Source of the DNA: a virus
IMG/VR virus record: IMGVR_UViG_3300042691_023425
Coordinates: 1 to 30,828 of that record
Length of the DNA stretch: 30,828 nt
Reading direction: 5' to 3' (one strand)
Shown here: piece after piece, positions 9,101 through 18,900 of the stretch
How the letters are laid out: each line of letters begins with the position of its first letter
Numbering within the stretch: the first letter of the stretch is position 1
Notes under the pieces: generated by a model
The model's database searches: none
What the model saw: only the letters and a program-made list of their open reading frames with translations
What the model was told of the DNA's origin: nothing
Translations under genes and position numbers: made by a program

Positions 9101-11285
9101 TGTTAAACATACTATGACAAGTGATGTTACTAATACAGACTCAAATAACTATAATCTTTATTATGATTCGTTCCATTTTGTTCCTGAATCTAATCCTGTT
9201 AATGCTGGTTTTACCGCTTTCACATCCACATTACCAAGTTATTATTCAAGTTTAGATACTTCAAATTTGACGTTTACTCCATCAGGAGCATTATCCTTAA
9301 ATAACGTATGTTACCCAACTCCATACGGATATGGGGCGGCTAGTGTAAGACCTTTTAATACTATAATATCAGATGGTAATGGATTTTTATTGGAATGGGA
9401 TGTAATAGTACCTCTTGGTTTACCACCTAACTGTACTGAAATTAGAACCGCTACACAAAATAGTTATCCTAATGAAAATAGAGGATATTTTCAAAATGAA
9501 ATTGTTGAAGGTGGTTCCGTAATGTTACAAAGAGTTAGAGTACAATATGGGGTATCAACCTATGCGGCGGGTTATACTTACGCACCTAAATACTCTACAG
9601 TATCATACGGATTTAATAATTTAGGACCAAATGGAAACCAAATTATAATGAGGTCGGATAGATTACCAACATCAACAAGTGTTAAAGAAACCTCTAATAA
9701 TAGTTTTGCATTACAAATGAACCCCGAGTTCGCAGTTTACTTAATTTCAGACGATGGGTCTGTCCCTACTGTAAACAATTCAACGGAACCATCAACCGCA
9801 ACAGGAGCTAATCAAGATAGTAGCGAAGAAAATAATGGTAATCCTGTTTTAGATTCATTTAACTGTCCTCAAATGGTACCTCTTGGGTGTTATTATGGTG
9901 CCGCACCTGGATGCGGAAACTCATTTACCACTTCAGAAATTGCGATAAAACCTGCGGGAGACGGATGTTATGAAAACGGAGTTAATAATGAATTAATAAT
10001 GGTAAACGGTTGTTACGTAACTGTTACAAGTATATTTTTATCTTTACCAAAAGATTTTGAAATTTTAACTGAATGGTCATCTAGACTATTAATTACGTTT
10101 GGTGCATGTAGAGACGTGTGGTCTCAAATGTTCACTAATAATTGGATTAATGGTACATTATACGCATTTGCATTTAAAAATGATAGATTCTTCACAGGAC
10201 CAACAGATACACCACCTAACTCACCGTACAGTTTATATTGTAGAGATACTGTATATCTACACCCAACAACTTTAAACTTTTATTATAGGTCTAGTCCATG
10301 GGATGGTAGTAATTTTATAGGTGCTGACCCACCAACAGGGTTTTTTGGTTCTTATGGCGGTAATAATAAAAATCTAAGATTCCCAACCACTATGTTAGAT
10401 ATGGGGCCTAGAACACAATATTTACAAGAATTAGTTATGTCTGACGATTTTGATGGATATGTTGTTAATAATTTAGGACCTACAACCTATACTGACATTT
10501 CTGAGATTTTAAATTTGTTCATTATTAGTAGACTATCAAACACTAACTTTTTACAACAATTATTTGGAACATCAGGAGCAAATATTTTAAGTTATTTTAA
10601 CGCAAGGTCTAAATTTATGGTTGATGCAGATTACGCTCAGGCCGTTTCTGTTAGTTCAGAATTAGGGGTTAATGAGTTTAATTCCGAAAACTACCCTCAA
10701 ATAACATGTGCACAAGACCCCGTTTATTTTAATGGTGCCGATTCTGCCGATGGTATAATCGGAATTTTCTTTTCATCGGATACCCAAGTTAGAGATTTTA
10801 TTACACCTAAAAGAACTATAATAGTTGAAGATGCTATGGTTACTGATGATTGTGCCTTTGGTAATTTTAAAGTATTCTCACAAGTGGTACCATTTTATCA
10901 GTGGAATATAAAACAAAATTCTGACCAAGATAGTATTTTTGGTTCTCAAAGTAATGATTGGTACACTAACCCATTGAGTAGTAGTTTTTATACTAATAGA
11001 TACCAATCTTTAGACAGATTAGAAACAACTTCTAGATATGTAAGAACAAGTACTAGTTCATTCATTAAGGATTTTAAAGGTTATATTTATTCGTATGACA
11101 CCTCAACTAACCAATATAACCCAAATCCTAACTCAATACAACCTAATGCCGCTCCTTATAGTTCTTCTAGTAGAATCTTTACAGTTGGTGCACCATTTCA
11201 TTTTTATTTTGGACTTAAAAAAGGAAAAACCGCATTTGATAGATTTGCAGCTAAATGGATTAAAACTGATATAATAACGGATTAA
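6195..11285 (+). CDS. Very large tail/baseplate structural protein with a carboxypeptidase-regulatory-like N-terminus and a long hydrophobic tract
   Basis: A 1696-residue protein. The N-terminal part (about 46-75 and 148-172: IIGRVTANNGFGIPNAKVSV, then TNDSGDYMIFGVPLGEQTIH) looks like a carboxypeptidase-regulatory or CnaB-type beta-sandwich, split by an insertion. Residues about 498-568 are almost entirely hydrophobic, with few breaks (FKP, GPI), enough for two or three membrane spans. A short Cys cluster follows (CELCNC at about 606-611). The remaining ~1080 residues are Asn/Ser/Tyr/Gly-rich, as in beta-structured virion proteins, and end with a conserved-looking HFYFGLKKGKTAFDRF. The exact function is not recognised. 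Its position after gp25/gp6 and at the head of a coupled series supports a baseplate or tail-tip role. The hydrophobic tract suggests contact with a membrane during assembly or DNA delivery (inference). Confidence 0.72.
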   Translation: MSNSYRIRTEVGVDKSLKVLLEQEYEYLEILSLKVLQSQIYTRQCSDYGVIIGRVTANNGFGIPNAKVSVFIPLSTEDENNPIISELYPYKSLSDVNEDGYRYNLLPYKQQHSGHSPTGTFFDKGDVLTNPTLIEVYDKYYRYTAKTNDSGDYMIFGVPLGEQTIHVDVDLSDIGEFSLSPQDLVRTGAATEAQVAGTQFKSSSNLNSLPQIISINRVVEVEPLWGQPEVCSIGIIRSDFDLTSEANIDITPTAIFMGSIVSTVDNYTQKRNCKPKNKHGNLCSLVAGPGEILAIRQTIQQDVNGRPVLETFDLEQGGQVIDENGTWLVDVPMNLDYYITNEFGEKVLSNDPKKGVPTRGKYRFKVKWSQAPTLSEPVKRGYFLVPNIKEHGWVISGGNRIDPLTNGSASPSDVVQAIKSYSFSLDWNDYPDIQGAIDCEDTFYDMQYNKVYTVSQLIDQYRKGFQPSKVIGVKHILDDVCESENVKFPTNDAFLRFDLLYLLFTIMMYIFKPILYIILVIVHVLAFLIKFILGPILAIVVAVVFVIVIIVCQFINGIIWVINLFANVNKLDCPTIDDMTELIDKLLNIWKLFTKINLPNLSYSDCELCNCKEPDSVENNAAGPSPTNIDTDAIINNAGINSYLTNYLDNSKYTANPGFSYPSAFETMMAGASFDGSGPKTYAPQMVKYGDDANGDRHLFTSSLTLPERINLFNNKAKYFNDGGGTNPGGGFNRIKVTFNTTLNNPLVKSHLDNVIVVSIKDTKLAEMQAGQIIAFQNPTLSTDVNLTGFTQLNQFATKSITGTSINDNGQITVYYTDPSDLYGTSSPQSVIYDVEQNPDDATYAKFAMDMEYFQVITAMTYNDFSSLCTSNPLSLRDRYLFNDMRFEYLKSSSNCWYDDYYQNPLASYDNYGSQVITFLVRGVDPYSTRQQNSYDLSRLFGYTTWGVPGLTITGEYKLNHPIRGGVKSVKHTMTSDVTNTDSNNYNLYYDSFHFVPESNPVNAGFTAFTSTLPSYYSSLDTSNLTFTPSGALSLNNVCYPTPYGYGAASVRPFNTIISDGNGFLLEWDVIVPLGLPPNCTEIRTATQNSYPNENRGYFQNEIVEGGSVMLQRVRVQYGVSTYAAGYTYAPKYSTVSYGFNNLGPNGNQIIMRSDRLPTSTSVKETSNNSFALQMNPEFAVYLISDDGSVPTVNNSTEPSTATGANQDSSEENNGNPVLDSFNCPQMVPLGCYYGAAPGCGNSFTTSEIAIKPAGDGCYENGVNNELIMVNGCYVTVTSIFLSLPKDFEILTEWSSRLLITFGACRDVWSQMFTNNWINGTLYAFAFKNDRFFTGPTDTPPNSPYSLYCRDTVYLHPTTLNFYYRSSPWDGSNFIGADPPTGFFGSYGGNNKNLRFPTTMLDMGPRTQYLQELVMSDDFDGYVVNNLGPTTYTDISEILNLFIISRLSNTNFLQQLFGTSGANILSYFNARSKFMVDADYAQAVSVSSELGVNEFNSENYPQITCAQDPVYFNGADSADGIIGIFFSSDTQVRDFITPKRTIIVEDAMVTDDCAFGNFKVFSQVVPFYQWNIKQNSDQDSIFGSQSNDWYTNPLSSSFYTNRYQSLDRLETTSRYVRTSTSSFIKDFKGYIYSYDTSTNQYNPNPNSIQPNAAPYSSSSRIFTVGAPFHFYFGLKKGKTAFDRFAAKWIKTDIITD

Positions 11286-11286
11286 T

Positions 11287-13074
11287 ATGGGTAATAGAAA
11301 TGATTTAAGAGTTGTTTTAGGGTCTTTGAGGTATAAGTCAGCCCCAAATACTAATTTGTTTTTTCAAGTACCTCTTAAACAAACGTATAAAGAAAATACG
11401 GAATTTGATAGAAGTGTTGATGTTGATTTAGAACAAGTCTTTATTAATGAAAGACAAGAGTCAGATACTTTTAGACCTACTGCAAAATTCTCGTTATTGT
11501 TTAAAAATTCTTATTCAGGGTTCACTAATTACCCTCCTTTTGAAAACAATTTATATTATTTAAATTCACAACAAGCGGCTATTGCTCAATGTTTAGGAGG
11601 AAATCCTGATGCGATAAGCTGGACAGGATTACCTCAATATAATGAGTTTGATTTCGTAAGAAATGATTATAATGTACCTGGTTATACACAATCACCTGAC
11701 GAACATATTATTTTTTCACCCAAAAGTGCATCATCATATAATTGGAATTTTTTTGTTAGTTATGCGTATGAAAATGACTATACAAAACAATTACAAGCAG
11801 TTGATTATAAAACAAACATAACATTAAATTGGGTGGTTGGTGATGGTATACCTTTTATAATTGAAAAAGTGGATACTGGCGGATTGGGTCAGATATCATT
11901 TAGGTGCCCAATAAAACATGGAATATCGGTCGGTGAGTTTGTTAAATTAAATTTGAGTTATAATGGAGATGACATATTCCAAGTAACATCGTTAGGGGCG
12001 GAAACTTTTGGTAGTGAAGAATACGTATTTAACATTGTTGACGTAGGATATACTAGTGTTTTCAATAATAATGTAACAGGGACCGCTAAAAGAGTTATTT
12101 TAAATGAAAATGAGTCCGATACTATTTCACAATATTATGTGAGACGACATAAAATATTAACAAATTCTGAAAATGCTATAATGACAAAGGCGGGATTTGA
12201 ACAAAATATATTTGGTGAATCTAAAAAATTTGAAAGTAGTGGATTTACACCTAACCAAGTTTCAAGAGTTTCAATTAAAGAAGGGTCACAATCATATACT
12301 TTATCTTTTAATAAAGATATAAAAATAAATCCTTTAAGAGACAATCAAACAAGACCAATAACTGAATTATTTTTTACAATTGTTTGGAAAGGTTTTTTTG
12401 GGTGGACGTTTGGATTACCTAACGGAAGTGGAGGTTTTAACGGATTAAAAGAAGGATGGGAATTTAATTTACCATTAAATTCTTCAGGACAACCAAATAG
12501 TTGGTGGAGTAATTCTAATTCGGACTCTAATACAAATATACCTGTTAGTGTGTATAATACTGCACAAGGGGTACCCCCAAATGTATCACCATCTTTTAAC
12601 GGGTTTACTTATATTGAGTCATTAAAAGAAGATGATATAATTGATGGGGATGTTTGTGAATGGAATAATTATGAACAAAAGGAGAGAGTGATATCTAAAT
12701 TATATCATAAAATAAAGTTTAACCCATTTGTATTCTCAATAGGAGGTAATCCGTCAAATCCTTTAGGGTATTATTATCAACCACATCATGGATTAACTAT
12801 AAGGGTTTTTTCAGATTATATTGAGGACGGAAACCCCCAAAATGTAATTGGGATACCCGACTATTCATATTTTTCAACAACTAAAAATTTATTTGTATGG
12901 AGAGATTTATACCCATATGGATACATTGATAGTTCATTTAATGGAGTTAATTATCCATTTTTAAACGGTGTTCACTATCCTTTCAGTGACTATATATTCA
13001 GAATAATACCTGAAGGAACTAATTATAATGAACAGACCATAATAGCGGAACCATTAATTGACGATTGTGAGTAA
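11287..13074 (+). CDS. Unknown tail/baseplate structural protein (595 aa)
   Basis: No family was recognised. The protein is soluble in appearance, with no signal peptide or membrane segment, and rich in Asn, Ser, Phe and Tyr as in beta-rich virion proteins. The N-terminus (NRNDLRVVLGSLRYKSAPN) and a central block around residues 320-375 (SQSYTLSFNKDIKINPLR, then TELFFTIVWKGFFGWTFG) stand out as compact, probably conserved sections. The ATG is one base after the stop of the 1696-residue gene (TAATATG), so translation is probably coupled. Its position between a giant baseplate-like protein and further structural genes points to the same particle substructure. Confidence 0.68.
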   Translation: MGNRNDLRVVLGSLRYKSAPNTNLFFQVPLKQTYKENTEFDRSVDVDLEQVFINERQESDTFRPTAKFSLLFKNSYSGFTNYPPFENNLYYLNSQQAAIAQCLGGNPDAISWTGLPQYNEFDFVRNDYNVPGYTQSPDEHIIFSPKSASSYNWNFFVSYAYENDYTKQLQAVDYKTNITLNWVVGDGIPFIIEKVDTGGLGQISFRCPIKHGISVGEFVKLNLSYNGDDIFQVTSLGAETFGSEEYVFNIVDVGYTSVFNNNVTGTAKRVILNENESDTISQYYVRRHKILTNSENAIMTKAGFEQNIFGESKKFESSGFTPNQVSRVSIKEGSQSYTLSFNKDIKINPLRDNQTRPITELFFTIVWKGFFGWTFGLPNGSGGFNGLKEGWEFNLPLNSSGQPNSWWSNSNSDSNTNIPVSVYNTAQGVPPNVSPSFNGFTYIESLKEDDIIDGDVCEWNNYEQKERVISKLYHKIKFNPFVFSIGGNPSNPLGYYYQPHHGLTIRVFSDYIEDGNPQNVIGIPDYSYFSTTKNLFVWRDLYPYGYIDSSFNGVNYPFLNGVHYPFSDYIFRIIPEGTNYNEQTIIAEPLIDDCE

Positions 13075-13873
13075 CAAATTTTTATTTACTATACCTAACG
13101 AAACCAAGGGGATTCAAATTCCTATAGAAATGAAATGGGATTTCTATGGTAGAACTGATAGTATTGAACTATATGAAGATGATGTTTTAGGTCAAATTAT
13201 AGGAGTGGCGAGTGATTTTGAAGTTGCTAGATTCTCACACAATTCTTATGGTAATAATGACATTACAAAATTAGATTATGAATTTTATTTTTATGATGGA
13301 CTCCCACCTACAAATCAAACAGTAGTTACATCCACTCTAACAGACTGGAAAAATAGTTATTTAGCTGAAGGGTTTACGGGTGATGAAATTTATTATTACA
13401 CAAAACCTTTTACAAAGTCATTCTTTAAGCTGGATTTTTATGATACAAATGATACTGTAAATCAAACTAATTACTTTAGCGTTATAATACCTGTACAACA
13501 AGGAGACACCGAAAGTATTAGTATATCACCATTAATACCGAATGTTAATATTAAAAAACCAAAATATTCTTTAGATTTTGTTGGAGATAAAGAAGGGTTT
13601 TTCTTGTATTGGTTAGCAAATACTGAATTTTTAGATATTAAAACTTTTTATATGTCTGTTAAATTTTTTGATGGTAAATTAGGAGTTTTTGTAAAAATGA
13701 TGAATGAACCACAATCATCACTACCTAATAAATTTGTTTTTGATAACTCAAGATACTTTTTCAATAAAGTAGTATTGGATTATGATACTAAAACATATGA
13801 AATTTTTGATTACTTAGATAACCGTATAGGTGCGGGAACACCAATAAAATGGTATGAATATATAAATCCATAA
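13067..13873 (+). CDS. Unknown tail/baseplate protein (about 268 aa), non-ATG start
   Basis: No family was recognised. No ATG lies near the end of the upstream gene. The chosen GTG at 13067 overlaps the upstream stop (GTGAGTAA); a TTG at 13058 in the same frame is the alternative and would add three residues. The next in-frame ATG (IEMKWDFYGR, about residue 25) would remove conserved-looking beta strands. The sequence is rich in Phe, Tyr and Asp with alternating strand-like patterns, for example FFKLDFYDTND and YSLDFVGDKEGFFLYWLANTE, suggesting a beta-sandwich domain. The stop forms a TAATG junction with the next gene, so it belongs to the coupled structural series. Confidence 0.68.
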   Translation: MSNKFLFTIPNETKGIQIPIEMKWDFYGRTDSIELYEDDVLGQIIGVASDFEVARFSHNSYGNNDITKLDYEFYFYDGLPPTNQTVVTSTLTDWKNSYLAEGFTGDEIYYYTKPFTKSFFKLDFYDTNDTVNQTNYFSVIIPVQQGDTESISISPLIPNVNIKKPKYSLDFVGDKEGFFLYWLANTEFLDIKTFYMSVKFFDGKLGVFVKMMNEPQSSLPNKFVFDNSRYFFNKVVLDYDTKTYEIFDYLDNRIGAGTPIKWYEYINP

Positions 13874-15060
13874 TGGACGAAAGATATTATAGTATAAGAA
13901 TATCCCCTGAAGTTATTAAGAATGATTTATTCTTACATCCTTATGATGCAGGTAATTCAGAACCAGATATTAATGACCCATGTTGTGAAGTAACAGGTAC
14001 AACAACAACACAACAATATACGGGATATACTTACGGGTATTCATCGATGACCCAAGTTTTAAGTGGAGGGACTAATGGAGATTCAATCTTGACAGGGTTG
14101 ACAGTACCAGTATTCTTAACTGAAACTACAGTTGATGTTGGGTATTATTCTGTATTTGATGGTATGGTTTTACAAAAAGATACTATGACTAACTTTTTGT
14201 TTTCGGCATCTACCTTTTCACCATACACTTATTATTTTTATAATACATCTGACACTGAATTTAAAAAATATTTACAATTTGCAACCTATAAAGTTGATTG
14301 GGGTGATGGGACACCAATAGATTTAATTACGACTACCGCACCTAATTTTTATACACATACTTATTCCCAAGACGGAGAATTTACTATAACTTTTTCGGGT
14401 ATGAGTCCGTGGGGTACAAACATTGTAGAAAAAACGGTATATGTACCATTCACAGGAGTTACAGTACCAAATCCAAACGGGACTGCTTATTTTATTCCTG
14501 CTGGTGGTAGTTGGTCGGGAACTCCTTTAATGTATGATTATTTATTTACGGGTGATTCTAATTGTGATGTATATGACCAAGCTAGTTACAATTATACAAC
14601 AGTTCCATTTTTAATTTCAGGGTTCACAACATCAAGTATGTCCGATTTACAACAGTACGGTAGTAAATTTAATCCTATGATGTTTGGAGGTAAGTATAAA
14701 ATAGGTGTACAAGTTACAGGAACATCTGGAAGTATTGGTACTTTTTGGGGACCATCACCTGATAATGTATATACCGCCTATACAATAAATGACATTGATT
14801 ATTATGATTATAATGATGGTACAACAGTGTTTATGACTTATTCATCAGGTATGACACCTGATATGATGGTTTGCTCGGCAATTACAAAAAATGAGGTATT
14901 ATTAAATGTAATTGATGAAGCAGAAATACAAACTAATGTATTTATAGAAAGGGGTAAAAATTCCGCATTAGAGAGAATCCAAAGATTAGGTGAAGTGGAT
15001 AATGTCGGAGACCTCGAAAAATATGGGTACAAATTTTTTAATGTAAAAAATACAGGATAA
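13873..15060 (+). CDS. Structural protein with a PKD-like domain (395 aa)
   Basis: The clearest domain is PKD-like at about residues 135-195: YKVDWGDGTP (139-148), then a gap, then HTYSQDGEFTITFSG. The WGDGTP loop and the HTY...G-x-[FY]-T-[IV] strand are hallmark features of PKD domains, which act as rigid beta-sandwich spacers or bind glycans and proteins. A Thr-rich segment near the N-terminus (TGTTTTQQYTGYTYGY) precedes it. The C-terminal ~60 residues look helical (NSALERIQRLGEVDNVGDLEKYGY) and could form an anchoring or oligomerising piece. It starts at a TAATG junction with the previous gene. Role in the virion is inferred from context only. Confidence 0.72.
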   Translation: MDERYYSIRISPEVIKNDLFLHPYDAGNSEPDINDPCCEVTGTTTTQQYTGYTYGYSSMTQVLSGGTNGDSILTGLTVPVFLTETTVDVGYYSVFDGMVLQKDTMTNFLFSASTFSPYTYYFYNTSDTEFKKYLQFATYKVDWGDGTPIDLITTTAPNFYTHTYSQDGEFTITFSGMSPWGTNIVEKTVYVPFTGVTVPNPNGTAYFIPAGGSWSGTPLMYDYLFTGDSNCDVYDQASYNYTTVPFLISGFTTSSMSDLQQYGSKFNPMMFGGKYKIGVQVTGTSGSIGTFWGPSPDNVYTAYTINDIDYYDYNDGTTVFMTYSSGMTPDMMVCSAITKNEVLLNVIDEAEIQTNVFIERGKNSALERIQRLGEVDNVGDLEKYGYKFFNVKNTG

Positions 15061-15061
15061 T

Positions 15062-15967
15062 ATGGCAACAGGAACATACGGAACAATAAGACCAGCGGAT
15101 GTCTCACCTGAAGATGTTGAGATAATTTTAAATTATACACCATCAAGAGATGAAACAAATAACTTTGTGTTAACTAAACTTGACGCAAAAACTTTATTAA
15201 GACCTTATTTTAATAATAATAGTACTGGAGGGTCAACTGTGGAAGTTTTAGGCGGTCTTTATAATTTAACATTACCGTCAGACCAATTTAATAGATTGGG
15301 TATATATACTCTATATATAAGACCTGCACAAATTAGAACAACTATTTTAGATTGTGGTGTTTTATCATCATTACCTAATGTTAGAGGGTTAATTATTGAT
15401 TTAAATTCAGTACCTTCTGAATATAGAAATAAGTTTATTAATCAAGGATTAGTTGGATTTAGAATCGAATATTTAAATAACGATGGGTCCAAGATACCTA
15501 ATTTTTTTAGAATTATAACATCATCATTTTTTTGTGAACCAATAGTACAAAACTTGACAAATACATCACAAAAAGCTATTAGATATAGATATACGGAGAA
15601 TAATACTAATTTAATATTTTGTACATTATCACCATCATCAGCACCTACAAACAAACCTAACGCAATACCATTTATTGGACAACCAAACCAAAAAATTGTT
15701 ATATCAAATACTTTTTTTAATCCGATTACTTTAGACATTGAAGTTGCGGAACACGACTTCTCAACATTAGCAATTGCACTATTTGGTAATCAAACTAAAT
15801 CTATTGATGATGGTATATATACCATGTACGATACTCAAAATAACATTTATAGACAATATAACCTTTATGAAATTAGAGACCAATTTAATGAATTATTATT
15901 TGAGGTTAGACAAGATAGAGGTGATAATATTGATTTTAGTAAAAACTTTACAAATATAACACAATAA
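15062..15967 (+). CDS. Unknown structural protein (301 aa)
   Basis: No family was recognised. The N-terminus (TYGTIRPADVSPEDVEIILNYTPSRDETN) precedes a Gly/Asn-rich section and a region with strand-like patterns (GIYTLYIRPAQIRTTILDCG). No signal peptide or membrane segment is visible. It starts one base after the previous stop (TAATATG) and ends in a TAATG junction with the 1006-residue gene, so it is probably made in step with its neighbours and used in the same tail substructure. It could be an adaptor between the PKD protein and the larger adhesion proteins, but nothing in the sequence proves this. Confidence 0.66.
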   Translation: MATGTYGTIRPADVSPEDVEIILNYTPSRDETNNFVLTKLDAKTLLRPYFNNNSTGGSTVEVLGGLYNLTLPSDQFNRLGIYTLYIRPAQIRTTILDCGVLSSLPNVRGLIIDLNSVPSEYRNKFINQGLVGFRIEYLNNDGSKIPNFFRIITSSFFCEPIVQNLTNTSQKAIRYRYTENNTNLIFCTLSPSSAPTNKPNAIPFIGQPNQKIVISNTFFNPITLDIEVAEHDFSTLAIALFGNQTKSIDDGIYTMYDTQNNIYRQYNLYEIRDQFNELLFEVRQDRGDNIDFSKNFTNITQ

Positions 15968-18900
15968 TGGCGATTAAAAAATATACTTGTCCTCCACAGT
16001 CGGCAACAGGTGCTGGAACTTTTTCGGATGATTTAGTTGGTTTACAATTAGTCGCGGGAGGTGGTTTAACGCAAGGAAATTTTGAGTTTGTTACATCTGC
16101 AACTGAAAAAACCAATAGAAATTTTATTACAGGTATATTTTCAGACCCTATTAATTTAGAATCGATTGGAATTAATAGTATTGAACAATCTAAAGCAATT
16201 TTAGAAAGTAATTTTAAAGTTTACCCAAATTTTGATTTAACCCAAGTTAATAATTTTACTTTATACGGGTCGATGGTCAAAAGAATATCCGCATCTGTAA
16301 CTAAAATCATAAGTTATTTCCCTGCGGCTATAGAGTCTACTTTTATGGGTATTAATTATGTTACAGGAGTAACTGCCGATAATGTTGTTTATAGTCAATT
16401 AAATGATTCTACGACTTTTACATTAGACATTGCTAGACTTAGAAACCCATTTGATGTTGATTTTACAAACAACTCAACAAGAAATTTAGAACTAAAGGAA
16501 ATACAAGTATCTCCATTGAGAGATATGAAAATACAGTACGCTAAGTATTCTTTATTTATTAATAATAATGAATATAAAGTAATAAATATAATTCCTACAG
16601 ATAGTTTAACTAATGGTAATTTAAGTATAACTGTTAGTGGAGACGCTTTTTCAGGTCAAACTGTAATATTTGATAATTTAGTAATTAGACCAAATGACCT
16701 TGAAGTTAACAGAGTATTTAAGGAAGTTTTCGATGAGGTTGAACAATTCCTTTTGAATAGAAACATCACACCAAAGTATACATCAACCTTTAAAGTCCCA
16801 AGAGAGGCTGAAGACGGGTCATATTATGTTGAGGACCTTAATCTAACATGGCCATTATATGGTACATGGAATATTGATATTTTAACTAAAGCGTTTGAAA
16901 GTTATATTGTTTCTTTAAATGATGTTAGTGAATCTTTTGATGGGTATAAAACTAATTTAGTATCGAGATTTTTAACAACGGGAGCATTTAAAGAGTTCGA
17001 TACTATCGGTCAAAAAGTTGAAAAAGTATTACAAATATTTGGAAAAAGTTTCGATGATACAAAAAAATATATAACCGCATTGTCGTTTATGACATCTGTA
17101 AATTATAATGTAGGTAATGATATACCATCTCAGTTACTAAAAAATTTGGCTCAAACTTTAGGGTGGACTACTAATATGTCCCCAATATCCAACGAAGAAT
17201 TATTATCTTCAGTTTTTGGTACAACTAAACAAGATAAAAGTAATTTTACTGGTATATCACAACCACAAACGCCTGATGAATTAAATTATCAGTATTTTAG
17301 AAATTTAATTTTAAACTCGGCTTTTTTATTTAAATCTAAAGGCACCAGAAAATCTATTGAAATATTATTAAGATTAATTGGTGCTCCTGAAGCGTTAGTA
17401 GAATTTAATGAATATGTTTATTTGGCGGACCAAAAAATAAATTTATCACAGTTTAATGAGCAGTTTGTACAAATTTCAGGAGGTACTTATATTGAAAATA
17501 CACCAATATTAGACCCGACAGATGTTTATTCTATTTTCGGTAATTCATATACAGGATTTACAACAAGTGCAACAATCAAAGATGTTAATGTTACTATTGA
17601 TGACTATCCTATGGATGAATTTGGATATCCTTATTCACCACCTGATAGTGAAGACTATTTTTTCCAAAAAGGTAGTGGATGGTTTGAACAAACACCACAA
17701 CACAGAGCCCCTGAACAAGTTGATTTAACAAATAGTGTTTTTGTTGGTAATAATCCTAATTATCAAACTGTTTTATTACCATACTCATATGGTCAAGAAT
17801 ATCTAAATAGATTTAGAAAATTCCCATTCATGAATTTAGGTTATCAGTTAACACCTGTAGTCGATAATAATAAAAGTTGGGTGGATAATGAAGTGGGGCT
17901 TAGAACCAATCTTGATGGTAATATAAATGCTAGATATTTTGTCGAAGATGATAGATTAGTTCTTAACGTTAAAAATGTTGATTTATTTTTAAATCCCGCA
18001 CAAGGACTTCTTTATGATGTATGGACTATGTCAAGAGAATTTAATTACCCAATACCTAACCAAGGATTAAATTATGTTCCACCAACATATTGTAATCCTA
18101 AACCTTATAGCCCATATCCTGGTAGAGGAGGTGTTGATTGGACTGAAATAGTCCCTTTACCAAAAAGAAAAACATTTTTTGAGTTTGCTCAAACATTTTG
18201 GCAAAACATGATTAATGTTAGAAACAGACAATATGCTACTAACGGAAAAACAGGAGGGTACCCCACATTAGATTCAATTTATTGGAGGTACTTAGAGTCT
18301 CAACAAACAATTAATATACCTAACGATAACTTTACGTATAAAACAATGATGGATTACGTAAATGGTTTAGGGGATTATTGGATTAGATTAGTTGAACAAA
18401 TGATACCCGCAACAACTATATGGAATACGGGAATTAAACTTGAAAATTCAATTTTCCACAGACAAAAATTTGTTTGGAGAAGACAAGAAGGTTGCCAATT
18501 AATACCAACCCCATGTAAACCATGTTCGTTAATTAGTAATATATTTACTTATGATTGTCCAATTGAAAGTGTTGAATGTTCGATATACCCTTGGACTAAT
18601 AATCCACAAATTCAGAGTTTAAATGCTGTTTTAGGTAAAACATTAGAGTCTTATTTAACAAATAACGGATACACATTAAATGATTGCGATTTTAATGGGA
18701 TGTCAACCCAATGGTTTGTTGATATAAGAGTTGACGATACTGTTGTTGTTAGTTATCCATTTTTTAACGGTGTTGGTTATAGTAGTCCTACTTATAGCTC
18801 ACCGACAACCGAAATGTGGGATACCGCATTAGAAAATGCTTTAGAGAGTTTAAAAGATTACGGATTTGATTATTATTTAACAGAAGAAGAAACTGTTATT

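Noticed and set aside
13058-13074. Programmed frameshift between the 595-residue gene and the next gene
   Set aside because: No slippery heptamer is visible; simple overlap with a GTG or TTG start explains the arrangement.
15774-15959. 61-residue open frame in another frame on the plus strand
   Set aside because: It lies fully inside the 301-residue structural gene and has no start signals of its own.
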